Source of the DNA: Oopsacas minuta | Lineage: Eukaryota > Porifera > Hexactinellida > Lyssacinosida > Leucopsacidae | Length of the DNA: 35,963 nucleotides | Reading direction: 5' to 3' | Assembly: GCA_024704765.1 (NCBI GenBank) | Contig: JAKMXF010000046.1 | Span: forward strand, 1 to 35,963 | Shown: one piece after another, positions 10,754 to 23,716 of the stretch | How the letters are laid out: each line of letters starts with the position of its first letter | How positions within the stretch are numbered: position 1 is the stretch's first letter | Translations under genes and position numbers: made by a program | Notes under the pieces: model-generated | The model's database searches: none | What the model was told of the DNA's origin: nothing | The model's input: only the letters and a program-made list of their open reading frames with translations

Positions 10754-11784
10754 TTTAACCACCAGATTCGTATCCAGTATCAAATTTCTAGCAATATGAC
10801 GCGTCACTTGACCATATTTTGAGACATTTTTTACCCTAGCAACAGAGGAATGTCTCGGGAATAGAACAACATTCCAATCTCAAATTTTGTAAACCCTATC
10901 GAGTGACCCCTCGTTTGATGCTGCTCGGTGAGCTAAGTCTAGTTAAACAGATATTGACCCTCTAAATGATCTTTGAACACAATTTTACGGGATCGGCCCC
11001 CCACGGCGTCATATTCTCCAGTCAGTTTCTCATGTATTTATTATAGATACAATGATACATAATGTCATTCTCTGTTTTTGATAGAATTTTTGCTATACTA
11101 ATTGCAAAATGTGTAATTGAGATGGACTCGTGGTATTTAACCAAGTTTTAAACGTTCAGTTCATAAATCATTTGTTTTAAAAGTCTAAGATATGCTAATT
11201 TGACAAATATATCTCGTTCGAATGATGAAATATCCAACGTCTATTCACTAGCAACTCTATGCATTTTTCCAGAGACACTCAGATAACAGATGGACATAAT
11301 GCAAAAAGTTCCCATGAGTAGACATTGGACAATTCATCATCTTAACGAGGTATATTTGTGTAATTAGCCATGATATGTAGTTATAGAAGATAAAACAAAT
11401 TGTTTATGGCCTGAACAATTAAAACTTGGTTAAATACCACGATTTACATCTTAACTATATTTGTTGTAATTATAGTAAAAATTCTGTCAAAAACAGAGAA
11501 TGACATCATATATCTGTAAGAAATGAGTGAAAAACTGATAAGAAAGGCCGCGAGGGCTGATTTCGTAAAATCATGTTTAAAGATCATTTCGATGTGTATA
11601 ACTAGACTCGGCTAGCCTAGCTGCGTCGAACAACGGGTCACTCTGTGGGGTAAGGACAAAGTTTGAGAATGGAATGTTGTTACTTTCGTAACACATACCT
11701 GCGTTGCTAGGGAAAAATTTCTCCTATGATCAAGTGACCTATCGAATTGCAAATTTGATGCTGAGTACGAATCTGGTGGTTAAA
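10754..11784. repeat. about 1-kb fold-back: two inverted arms of roughly 500 bp
   Basis: The left arm (about 10754-11266) is repeated in reverse complement by the right arm (about 11298-11784) around a loop of about 30 nt. Matching landmarks include TTTAACCACCAGATTCGTA (10754) with its complement at 11766-11784, AACAACATTCCA with TGGAATGTTGTT, AATGTCATTCTCTGTTTTTG with CAAAAACAGAGAATGACATC, and GTGGTATTTAACCAAGTTTT with its complement near 11425. The arms differ at many bases and by small indels. It could be a fold-back/long-TIR transposon remnant or two copies of one repeat in opposite orientation. No ORF of note. Confidence 0.88.
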
Positions 11785-11828
11785 AGTTGATTCAATGCGA
11801 TTTGAAGAGTTTACAGCTTGGGGGTGTG

Positions 11829-12316
11829 CAGGCGGGGTTCTCAACCTGGGGTACGCTGAACCAACTTTAATTTCCAGAAGTATGAATTTGTGTCTGGTAA
11901 TTACTTCTGATTCGAGAACTGTCAAAAGTAAATCGTAATATTTTGACACGAATTTATGAATTGATAAATAAATGTTGGGTGGATACTATTTATGAACTTC
12001 ATTTGACTGTACGATTTTAGGATTTAAATTTCTAGATATAAATTCTAAAAATAAATTGTTATTTCACATAATTTCAGATCAATTTATAAATTGAACCGTC
12101 ACTAAATGGTAAATTCATTACTTAAGAAATAGGAAAAAAAGAAAATATAATTATAATTATATTCAACACGATTTCACACTTATGCTGAAAAATGGCCGCG
12201 AACAACCACAGTGCGTATTGTTTTGCGGAATCTTGCTAGATTTGAATCGAGGGTATCTGGACTTTTCCTTTCGCCCCAGGGGGTACGCAGTTCGTAAAAG
12301 TTTGAGAACCCCTGTA
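11829..12316. mobile_element. possible degraded hAT-like element
   Basis: Left end CAGGCGGGGTTCTCAACC followed by GGGGTACGC; right end (reverse complement) CAGGGGTTCTCAAACTTTT followed by GCGTACCCCC. Such ends resemble hAT termini. I see no matching 8-bp flanking duplication and the ends differ by indels, so this is an old element or two independent ends. The interior is AT-rich and non-coding. Confidence 0.45.
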
Positions 12317-12425
12317 CTATATGATACATAAATCCATTCGACTAAAGTGCACTGTTTTTAAATATCTTTAGTTTCGACACTATCACAAATAGCTAGCTAT
12401 ACATAACAAAAGAGAATGGAAAATA

Positions 12426-15400
12426 TCATATGAATGGCATCCATAGGCCAAACATCCTCATTAGACTATATAGATCCGTAGCTTTTTGAATAGTAAATTC
12501 AACTTGGCTTTCTACAGAGAGTATACTACGTTCGTCCTCACAGTATCCCTTCAGCCGAAGATGCACACCCTTTATCTTCTTTTCTCTCTTAGCAATAATG
12601 GTGGCTTGAAGATTATTCCTGCTGGATTGAGGTACATTAGGGCCTACTACTCTTACATCGTTTACTGAGAAATTCATATTTTGGAGAATCGGGAATAAAG
12701 TTTGATACCCATTGCGGAAGCAACGCAAAACATTCTCACAAGTCCTACGGAAACACCCTTCATGCTGCAATACACCCATACCATCGAGTATATTTTGAGT
12801 CAACCTATAGGGCACCGACTCCGGGATAGGAAGAGACTCCGCTTCACGAAACAAATACCCAAAATCTACATGCATTACGTTTCCTGTTTGTGTAGAAATG
12901 AGCATATTCTCCAGATGTCGATCTCCCAAACCCATGATGTAACCAGCCATAGACATAACAGCAATTGAGCGTGTGTATTCCTGTCTAGCTAAATACCAGT
13001 CAGTAGCGATTGGAAATGTATTGTAGAACCATTTGTGAAACACTGGGGGTGTACACATTTCTAACAGTTTAGTATTGGAGGCGCTCAAGTTATCCAAATT
13101 TTTATAATCTATTCTACACCTAGTATCAATATCTTCTTTCAAGACAGGTTGGTCAGCATGTTTATAAAGTTCAATAATGAGTTTCTTCATTTCGGCTCTG
13201 TTTTGAACAAATTCAATAAGCCCACATTGTTCACTAAGAATAACAACCGCGTAAGTACGTATAAAAGTAAGTCCCTCATTGCATCGAGGGTCTTTCTTCA
13301 TCAGGAGATTCATATGCATAAATATTTCCATTGACCTCTGATCCTTGCGTATATCATCTTCTTGCTTGTAAATATGCTCATAAATATTACCATTAGATGC
13401 TTGTACACGAATTTTTTTAGGAACTCTCAAGGTAAGGAAACAAAAACAGTAGTCTGTGAAGTGTGAGATAGTTGGTAGGTTGTCAATAGAAGAGTTCAAT
13501 GAATTAATGGGGAATTGGAAACAATGCTCAATTGGCACTACAATTTTAGGAAACTCAGGACTATTGGGAAAGTGATATAACTCTCGGTTCCAATGAATAA
13601 GTTTGGTATAATGTGATGATAATTTGACTCTAGACTCATCTTTCCCAGGAAATTGAAAAAACAATTTTGTCAGTTTTTTGGTTCTTTCATATAATTCCAA
13701 TAAATAGTGGCGTTTTTCTGTTGTAATATTCTCAATTCCATCACTTTTGAAAATACTTTCAATCCTGTTTATGCAGAGTTGATTGGTAGAATTACTGAAA
13801 CTTATCATGAGCCAGATACAAATAGTAGGATAGTGACTATAAACGTAATGAATGATTTTCGCCAATACATAAAATGTATTTCCATCAGTTCCTGGTAAAT
13901 GCGAGAGCAGAACTGAAAAAGCACAATAGAAGTGATAGGGTTGTAATTGGTAACAATAATCCATTACGCTTGAATTCAACTTCTTAAAGAAACTTTCTAT
14001 TTGTGAACAATTTTGAATAGAATACAAAGTATTTGCAGTCATAAGCCATAAAGATATAGCTTTAGGCATCGTAGTAATCATATATTTCGTATTCTGCCTT
14101 ACGAGTTTGAAGTAATTAAGGATGGCTTGTTGAGTAGCCGTGAATTTTAACGTATTTTCAGGTTCTTCTGTTACAGAATATTCCGAGTAAACCTCTGTGG
14201 CTAGTTCGAACTGAAATTCTGCAAGTGTGAATAAAGCTTTGTCAAGATGAGGAGAATCGTTGACAAACTGTTCCAAATTATCTAAGATAGAGGAAACATC
14301 GCGAAAAGTTTGATCTAATAGACATCTGAATTTAAGTAACTTTACTTTTCTTATCAAACTATCCCAATAATCTTGAACTTCTGGTGACACGTCAGTAACC
14401 GCGTTCGCTATACTTAGTATTTTCTCTAAATGCTGCACTGCTGCAGAGGAGAATAATTTGAACAAAGCACCACTGCCAAACTTTGAAATGTATTTAGCTT
14501 TTTCTAAGTTAGAGAGTAACCAGAGAGGATCATTTTGTTGGAAATGCTCCAATTTAGATAAGGCGGTGTCTGCTGGCTGACTGATTCCACACCTCCGAGA
14601 AAGTTTAGCAATTTCCAAATCGAAGGAGAAAGTTTTTTCAACAAGAGGCGACATACTCAAGATGGCTTTTCGGAGAGAGAGAATAGGTTCTCTGATTTTA
14701 AATGAGTTTCTTGTGCATAGTATTGATCTGTCCCAACGGCAGAGTAACTCTTGTTGAGAATCAGTAATAGATTCCTGCCCAGAAAATAACAACAACCTCG
14801 CTCCTTCTTCCAACTCCTTCAACATACAGAGTCTAACTAACTCCTGATAACATTCATCATTAGAAACACATTTAAATGAATGGGTTGAAAGGATAGAAGA
14901 TCGTTGTTTACGCATTCCTTCTAGCTGTTCAAAAAACTCTATCTCTTCACGTCTTTGTGCACAGTTCAGCAACACTCCTAAACCTATTCTCCAATTTGTT
15001 TGACTGTTAGAATATAATACCTCATCCAGCCCCAACAACTCACCGCCTCGTCGTCTCACAAACTTGTCTAATTCTTCCCATTGTGACAATTTCCAACAGG
15101 CTTCCAATTGTAGAGGCAATAATTCCTCTTTCATTTCTAAACCCTCACACATAAATTGGTTCAGTTGTAACTTTGCATCATAAATAAACCCAAAATCAAG
15201 CTGAGTCTCAATCAGACCTATTTGAAAGGCTAATTGATCAGGTTGTCGCTGTATTCCGCTTTTATACAAAGAAAGCACACCAGATATATTCTTTTCATAA
15301 AGTTGTTCTAAGATAGACTCTTCAAGAGAGGGTAGCTCTGGGCGGTATTCCTTCAAACCTACTATTGACTCTCTATCCTCAAGAAGTCGGTAGAGATCGC

Positions 15401-18400
15401 CTAGTTTTATGCGTATATCCGGGTTACCTTCAAGATTCAGGTTTTCCTTCAGGATATGCTGCTCAAGATAGCGTAAAGCTAATGGAAATATATTACAGTA
15501 CTTAGATAGATTAACTAACTGAAGAAAGGACACCTTAGAAGAGAGGTAGTCGAGCATTTTAAAATTTTCACGAGATAATTTACCTCTTTGGTTTTCCTTT
15601 AGCTGAGATAAAAAGTTAAAAACATTCAAAATAGTCTCAATTATTAATTTTAAGTGAGTAGTTTCTGCCGGCTTAAGGCTAGGCTGTACAAGTTCAGATT
15701 CAGCAATATTCAAAACAAATTCGAATTCTTTAAAGACAACTTCTAAAATACAATTTCGCCTATTACTTTCAAAGAGGTCGTCCAACATTATATGTACGAT
15801 CATATGTGGTAGTAACATAAACCCAATGTTTGGATTAATCTGTGCGATCAAGCGAGAACAAGCTTGGAAAAGTAACTTAGCAGAAGGATGAAGGACAAAA
15901 CTTGACAATCGCTTACAAAACCGTGAAAGCCAATGATTATACGTCTTGGTTATCTCAGATCTATAAATAGGACTCAGAAAACGAATATCAAGATTCTCTA
16001 ATTCTTCATCATGGACAGAAGGATTGTCATGTAAAATGTATCTAGAATCAAGATAGGGCTGTATAACGTGCCAAACATGCTTGTCTATATTGTTCTCTAC
16101 CACCCGTCTTATATCATTCTTAGTGTCTGGTATCTTATAGGCAGTCAGTACTTGCTGTATAGAGAGAGACACGAAGTCCTGATCATCACTGTGGATCGTG
16201 TTAGTGGCTAAGTATGTGGTTAGTTCGGTCAGTATCTGGATAGCACAAACAGCGTTACTAGTTATGTTCGTACAGATAAGTATAGAGGATGATTCTTGTC
16301 TCCGTCTCTCTATCGACAGACGAGAAGGGTCTACTGCTCCTAGTGCACCAATACATTTGGTTAGCTGAATATTCATCTGGTCCTGTTTCAATCCGAAAGA
16401 ACGGGTGAGAGTCTGTATTAGACTAGAAATGGTACGATCAACGAACGGGCCTGACATGATGAGCTGAGATATATCAAAGATGTTAGATTCTATAAGAGGG
16501 AGGAGAGCTTCTAACGCAAACTTACGTACACTCAGCGCCTCGTGAGATAACCCCTTGTGAGCATGCTCAAGACGCACTGTTAATGAAATTTCATTAACTT
16601 TATCCAGAAAAGGTGCTAGTTTAGCCCTCAATTCATCAAAGTGCTGATCAGCTGGTAAAGAAGCCGTGTAGACATAACTAGACGAAGAGCATAGTACACA
16701 CTCATCTTTGAATAATAACTCTGTGTATAATGGAATCAGAAGGTGGCCTACATTCTCATGACACATGAAGTTATACAGTGTCACAATTATGTGAATCCAG
16801 ATTGGGTCTGATCGGGATAAACTCAAATTAGAAGTAAAGGTTTCCCAAGCAGTGAATGAGGCTTTGACTATGCTCACTTCTCTATGCTGTAAAAAGGTAG
16901 TTAAACTAGCCATTAACTTGTGTGGAGCTGTACTAATGCATTTTGGATCAAGAAGTGGAATCAATTCATTGAGGCTTTTCACAAAAACTAGCTGTTGTTC
17001 ATTAGATGAGCAGTTGTTAAGATCTTCCAAACACTTCAACATACTGAGGAATCTTGTGTTGATCAAATCTTCAATCTAGATAAGAAATTAGTAATTATTA
17101 TAAATTAGTGATGAACTCGAATACGTATCTAAGTATTCCATTTCTATAGCTTGGAAATTAAGTGATATAAATATACGTATATGTGAAACTACGTGTACAA
17201 CTAAAGAACACAATTTAGATAGACATTATCAACTACATCAGGGTTTCAAAATCATATGGCTATACCTGGCCACACTCTGGTCATACAATGTGGCCATATC
17301 GCATAAGAGTTTGAGAAACCCTTAACTGCATAGTCCAGTAGACCAGTGTCCTGCAACCCCCATGTACCTGCCGGCAGTCTGAATTTTGCGGCCTGGAAAA
17401 ATACTTCAATGGCAAATGCATATTTTAATAGATTTCCTTGTAGGCTTCAGATTATGAACGTTTAATGCAATAGTTATACAAGAATGTCATTGGGGGAATT
17501 CAAGATACGTATAAAATATAATACTATATTTCGTAAAGCTAGAAGTTGTTTTGCCCACTTACTAAAGTATGGTAATCAGATACTCTAATTAAACAATACT
17601 CTTTCAAGATCATATAGCCAATCCAATATCCACCAATTAAACAAGAGCGGAGCTAGAATAAGTATATTGGTGTTGCAAGAATGGGACATCCCACTTGTTA
17701 AAATGCTAGTGATATTATATTTTACAAAGCGAGCGTAGCGAGCGAGCGAAAAGTGTTAATCAGATCAATAAATCATTATTATTAACATGCCGTATGAGAC
17801 TCGTAGGGGAGACTGAGCTGCCTATAGCCAAACTAAAATGATTCTGTTATATTGGCTGCCAGGAAAAGATCACTTCCAGGAGATTCTGATTTACCGGCCA
17901 GTTTCAGCTAAAAGTGGGCCCGCAAGGTACGCCCCTGATGAAGAGTTGTACGCGGGCCGAAAACTATGTTGCGGGCCAGCCGGGAAATACTCCCATCATT
18001 ATCCGCATTGAGATGCGTTTGATTCAAGTCTGAATAGCTATAATTTTAGTAACATTCTAAATAGTAAACTCGCGTTAGAACCAAGTCGAGTAAACCGTTA
18101 TGATAGTGTGATTCTTTAAACCATATAGCTTGAAAGCAATTGATTTACTCCGAGTATAAAGAAATTCTGCACATAACGAAATGAATAGGGGTTCCTAAGT
18201 CTTAGTATAATAGCCTGATACCGTCGTACTGTACGTGAAAATACGGTGCGGAGATTTTCCGTACTGTATCGTACAATTACACTACGCGGTACTAATACTA
18301 AGATATAACGAGAGTTTAGTGTAATATTTGTAAGTTGGATCTAGACTTTTCGAGAGTTTGCTGTACTTCTATATGATATTTTGAATTGTCACAAATGCTG

Positions 18401-21400
18401 CCTGTATGAAACCACAAGAAAGTAGAGGAGTGTGCAAAATAGGCTGAAGTATATTACCCGAGTACCTGTAACATTAAATATTATGTAATACTGTAGTTAT
18501 ATACCTTAGCTTGCTGTCCTTGATATGGTTTTGGATAAGCAATAGAGTAGTACAGATTCACTCCACCATTTACTGCAGCAGCATCTTGACTGTAGTTGAG
18601 GGCTAACTTAGAAAACAATTCATTTTCTACGATCTTAATTGCTCCAGGAAGATCATCACAATTGTTTTTCAGAAAAACAATCCTGCTGTTCACCTTTTCT
18701 GCATTTTGAGAATTTATTATCAAATCTGAGTATAAGTTACTGAGGTTATACTGGAGAAGATCAGAAACTGATCTTTGGGTGTGTTTCGCTATAAACTTGA
18801 AAACTTGCAGCTTCTTATCATCACTCAGATTTAACATAAAACTCAGCTGTACAAGACGAGATAGCATGTGTTCCAGCAGATTTTTGATGTTACCCAAATC
18901 AAGCGCCGCAGTAAGATGATTAAGATGGTCAGCTAGTTGTTCATGGCCTTGCTCCTGCTTGAACACTTGCCGTGCTATGAAATCTGGTACAGCAGCGAAA
19001 GCACAGTCACGCAACTTCTGTTCCATACTAGTTACTAGTACATCTCCGTGGCCTTTTAACATGATTCTGACCTTATGACATACTTCATCGTGGACATCTT
19101 TCATGAATACGAATTGTAAGATAAATCTGAACGTAGCAATAGCTTCATGCAATCGACCTAGCTGATTCAGTCCAAATACTAAATCACTACTGAATTGTAT
19201 AGGCAGTAGTTTATCATGTGAATTCGCTGTGTCGTAGATAATATTCTTGCTAGTCTCCAACAGCAGAGCTAATGATGGGTGATCCAACAAACTCCATTGT
19301 CTGTTCATGAATTCATCAGCATAAGCTTTTACTTTAATTAAGTGCTGTTGTAGAGGTTTTGTTAGTAAGAACGCTAGTGCGTGAGAGGATGACCTGAGGA
19401 TATGATTAAGGAGGGTAGGGATAAAAGGATGTTTAGTGGGTAAAATGAATGATATCTCAAAGAGTGATGTGATTACAACAGCCTGAATAGGGAGAGACAA
19501 CTTCCTGGAAACGAAGAACGACTGAACTATTTTGAGGAAATCCTCAGCTTGTTGAATAAAGTAACCCAAAGAGCGTTGATCTACAGCTAGAATTTGTACA
19601 GTGTATATGCTAGAGAAGAGCGGCAGAGAGTGGTAGGAAGTAAGCGTACAGGTCTTCACTGTAGTGAGGGATGGGTAAGCGAGCAGAGTTGTGATAATCG
19701 GTATGCTGGCTGCCAATTCAAGGGAGAATTCTATCCACTCATCAGCTGTGTCACAATTGGGGATAAGTTCAGAGTATCCATCTCCTATTTTATCAGCAAG
19801 ATGGTCAGGCAGACATTTCAATAGGATAGGTAGTGATGACGTCAAAGCTAGCATGAGGCGAGGAGAAAGAGATGTCATAGAAGGAAATAGTTTCTGAAAT
19901 ATGATATAGAGTTCTTTAGGTCTACTCTCCATGGCAGCTAGCACCGTCATAACACGTGTTATACCAATAATAATATCCTCACTCAAGTCTGTGTGAGGAG
20001 ATTTAGCTAGCGTTTCTATACACAAGAATAGACTAGTGATGTAGTCTGGATCAGGTGGTGTTTGGAACAACTTAGATGAGTAAATACAGATTATGGAAGC
20101 ATAGCATTCACTGGTGTGTAATAAAAGAATGCTAGCACCTTTAACAGCTGGGAGAGATTCGTAGTCAGAACAAAATCGATCTGAGAACCCCAATAAGGTA
20201 TCTGCTATCATAGAACAGAATTCTGCAACATCGCTCTTACTGTTTAACTCATCAGTTTTGTAGTTTGAGAGTTTCTCTGATAAAGAGCAGAATCTGGGAG
20301 TGAATGAGCTGGTCACGAGACGGAGAGTAGTGTCTAGCAACATGCCTAACACAGTCATATCAAGATTGAGCTTATCTACAGATCCATACCCGCCTGATGA
20401 ATACTCATGGATATTTGGCATATGTGCTGAAGCTAGGGTGTAGAGGATGGCGTATGGATTATGAGGGTACCCTACATAGAGAGATCTCAAGTGGGTGTAC
20501 GAGAAGAGGGAAGGAGCGAGTACAATAGGGAGTAGTGAAGCATGGCAGAGACTGGAAGATCTGTGCCATGTGTCAATGAGAGAAATGTTGGGGAGAGAGG
20601 AAGAGGGAGAAATAAGTAGACAATCATGTAAGAGTTGTGATACAACAAAAGCAATAGAAGAAGGCAGGCTAAGTGTGCTAGGAGAGAATAAACTAATTGA
20701 TAACTGTGTTGCTAGTGTGCGAATAAAGTTATCTTCGTGACTATTCAGTTCACTAATTGCTATTTTAAATACCTCCATTGCTCGGCAAACCTTATCTACA
20801 AATAGATGGAAAACAGAATCCTGAGAATGAGCATGATAAAGCTTATGGAAAGCTTCTCCTGTCAGCATTGATAAGAAAGACTTCAATTCATCTAATAGAG
20901 TAGTGTCAAGGGGAGGATTAACTGGATAGAATTCACTAAGACAAATAGCTGTACCTAGACTTACAAGCTCTGTACTGATACGTATATCATTCCTGCCTAA
21001 CTCATTCCATAGCTGATAGACAGATACCATGTTGTAGAGTTTAGGACTTCTGTGTTTAAAGTGTCGGATCAGTTTGTGAAGAGAGGTTATTATACGTAGT
21101 GAATGTATAAATAGAGCAATTACCTGTTCATTTGATTCTGCCAACAATGGTACATATTTCGAGAAAGGTAAGAGATTAGAACACTTAGAATAGTCGTATT
21201 GGAAGTGAACGAACTCGAGAGGGTAATAGAACACATCCCCGTGCTCATTAATTGTTAGAATAGCTTCTGAAAGATCGACGAAAAGACGAAGAAATCGATC
21301 ACAGGGTCGAACCAATTCAAAGTCTTGAGTGATAGATATATCAACTAGAAGATATATCAATTTATATACTCCATCACATAGCTGTTGATTCTCTACATCA

Positions 21401-21624
21401 GTTATTCTAAGCATATGGAGTATATTCTCTAGATAGCTTAACATCAGGTGTTCATGAACTTCACAAGTTAGATATCTTGAGAAAAATATACCATCGTTGC
21501 TCAGCAGGTGGTTATACGCTTGTGATATTTTAGGAGTATCTTGGTTTGCAAAAGTTTTGAAGAGAAGGTATGTAAAATGTTGTATTAGTTTCAGTTTCTG
21601 GGTTGCGTCTGCATTTTGTGTCAT
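12426..21624 (-). CDS. ATR: ATR checkpoint kinase (PI3K-related), complete, two exons
   Basis: Apical Ser/Thr kinase of the replication-stress response. In animals it works with ATRIP on RPA-coated single-stranded DNA and activates CHK1. Exon 1 is 21624-18505 (1040 codons) and exon 2 is 17075-12426. The intron has donor AAG|GTATAT and acceptor TTATCTAG|ATTG, phase 0. The joined product is 2589 aa (human 2644). The N-terminal half is a divergent HEAT solenoid. CIGALGAVDPSRL at about 1295-1310 matches the family motif GELGAIDPGRL, and the FAT region spans about 1600-2150. Kinase landmarks are PKKIRVQASNG with Lys about 2277, the catalytic loop GLGDRHLEN (Asp 2425, Asn 2430) and HVDFG (Asp 2444). 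The FATC ends GLWMPFI. An in-frame TAG lies eight codons before the ATG (21622-21624). Catalytic residues are all present. Exon 2 alone has only a TTG start and would lack about 1040 N-terminal residues. Confidence 0.96.
17076..18504 (-). other. single intron of ATR (1429 bp)
   Basis: Minus-strand GT-AG intron (GTATAT ... TTATCTAG), with a branch-like TACTAAT about 15 nt before the acceptor. It carries the 85-bp hAT-like element at 17239-17323, a GAGCGAGCGTAGC-type patch near 17730-17750, and GC-richer repeat-like blocks at 17860-17990 and 18215-18300. No ORF of interest. Confidence 0.93.
17239..17323. mobile_element. 85-bp hAT-like micro-element in the ATR intron
   Basis: The ends are CAGGGTTTC (17239) and GAAACCCTT (ending 17323), with further inverted similarity inward (ATATGGC and GGCCATAT, CTGGCCAC and GTGGCCA). 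Flanking 8-mers AACTACAT (17231-17238) and AACTGCAT (17324-17331) differ by one base, as expected of an aged 8-bp hAT target duplication. Non-coding. Confidence 0.75.
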
Positions 21625-23520
21625 TATACAAATGAATAAATAATGCTAATTGAAATAAAATTTGGGAAATATTGATAAATGTATAGCCTTCTACTATACA
21701 TAAGGCTTTACGTGTCGCTCCAAGTATTAGTATGTAGTTTGTATATTTCTGAAACGGCTCGTTTTTACTCGAATAAAAATATAATGTATGACATATCAGT
21801 ATACCCTCTATTATCTGAACACCTTTGTCATACACTTTCAAAATGGTAGGTTAAGTGAAATAGTTAATTTTCCTATTTATGAAATTCACATCTCAGGGAT
21901 AAATGAAAATGAAGATTTGCAATTTGCAAGGTCGCAACCGAATAGTTGAATATTTGGTAAATAGTAGTTGATATTCGGTTTGAAACCGAACAATTTGAGT
22001 AATCAAACAATTAGCTTCCTTTATGATAGAAATATATCTACAGCCACAACTTTTCACGTGAGGTGAACTGAACTCAAACAAATGTAATATGTAATGTCAT
22101 TTTATATTGGATTATAGAAACGGTTTTAGATCAAAGATCAATTATTATCGCTCTACAGGCATCAAAGATAGATTAATTTAGAAGAATGAATTTCGCTAAA
22201 TTATTGCTTAATAACCAAATAAATTGGCACATTTCGAAAAAATTTCTTTTCTGGGATGACGTCATGTATTCCTACCATTATGTAGTATATTCATTCGGCT
22301 TGAAGTGAAAATAATAAATTATCGATATTTTAACAATACAACCATATATAGAAAGGTGTGGATACCGCCTAACTTACATTCGATTAATATTTCCCCAATA
22401 AACTATATGACCGTTGGACTAAAACATGACTTCCTATAAGACAATAAATTAATACATTTCATAGTTCTAGCATTATAGGATTGCGAGTTATCATAAGTAC
22501 ACAATACAGTTTCAGGTCTACGCGAATTTTACAATACAACGAAGTGGAAAGGCCGTAAGGTCGTAATATTACCCTTTTTACTAAGATAAGTGAAAAATAC
22601 GAAAAATTTTCTAAATTAGACTGGATGCCTCCTTTCGCCTATTCAGCCTATACTACGAATCTCCAAAACGCGATCTTAAGAAAAATCGATAATAAGAGAA
22701 TGTTCTAAATCTAAGGTATCACATGGAATGGGAAAATATCTAATCGCAAACTTTCCTAGTAAATTAGAAGTTATGAGCTGGAGAGATTTCACTCATTCAA
22801 AGGTCACTGCATTCTCTATCAACATTTCTTTAAGGAATTTAACCAGGTTAACTTTTCAGGAAATATCATAAATAAATATTCAAATAATTAATCATTTTCT
22901 CAAACTCAGCAACAACTTTTTCAAAATCCAACACCTTGATGATATCATTGAGAAAAGTACCTGGCATTAAGAAGTTCAGTAAATTAACTATCTCTTACCA
23001 TTGAGGAAGTATTATGAATTCATTCTTCAAAAGAATTTCATCCCATAATCTGCCTAGCAACGTATTCTAGGTTGATACAGTACAATCCATGAATAACATC
23101 GATTTATTTTTGTATCAGAGGAGTACGAACAAGTACAGGATACATCACAGACACATTAACAGTAATTATATCCAGCTCTCCAGTCAGTGAAATAAAATAA
23201 TTAGATAGAGTAGCTTTACTAGCCAGCATACTCACATACGTGTGAAGTCCTCTCAATGCTGTCATAGAAGAAATGCACATTTATTATATGTCCGTAGCCC
23301 TGTTCTAACATTCTATTAAAGGTTCTGAAATCTTATCCGAAAGAGTAAAATATGGTTATATGTGAGTGATCTGTGGAAGTAAATTGAAGTTATCAGAAAT
23401 ATTTAAAACCAAGCACAAATCTATACCTACTACATCCCTAAATTTACCTCTATTTTACATGTTAACCAGATAGCTATAATCCACACTAATGCGAACAGAC
23501 GCTGTATACCTGTCAAGCTA

Positions 23521-23562
23521 CTCCATCTTCCTACATCTTCCTACATCTCCCTACATCTATAA
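23521..23562 (+). repeat. short tandem repeat, 10-bp unit, about four copies
   Basis: Units of CTACATCTTC with slight variants repeat four times. It lies about 150 bp downstream of the tetraspanin stop codon. Confidence 0.85.
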
Positions 23563-23648
23563 TAGCTGCACTAATAAATAGAATATCAAAATATATTTTG
23601 TATTAACAGATATGAATATAACAATAAATTAATTAGAATAATTATGCA

Positions 23649-23654
23649 TTTAAT
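23649..23654 (-). terminator. probable polyadenylation signal of the tetraspanin gene
   Basis: ATTAAA on the minus strand, about 62 nt downstream of the tetraspanin stop codon. It is the common variant of AATAAA at a plausible distance. Not proven. Confidence 0.4.
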
Positions 23655-23716
23655 CAATAGAAGTGAATATTATAATAATCAATAGAGAGTACTTGCTGTA
23701 GAAGTGAATGTGTGCT

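Larger units (their letters stand above)
21625..23716. other. intergenic stretch between ATR and the tetraspanin gene
   Basis: Holds the ATR 5' region (minus strand, from 21625) and the tetraspanin 3' end. A perfect 17-bp palindrome, TTCGGTTTGAAACCGAA, lies at 21974-21990. The rest is AT-rich and I recognise no gene. Confidence 0.5.

Noticed and set aside
12486-20740. Plus-strand ORFs across ATR
   Set aside because: Antisense shadows of the ATR coding exons; compositions are not protein-like.
18481-21624. Independent 1047-aa orphan protein
   Set aside because: The last seven codons follow a good splice donor and the preceding residues align with the middle of ATR, so it is ATR exon 1.
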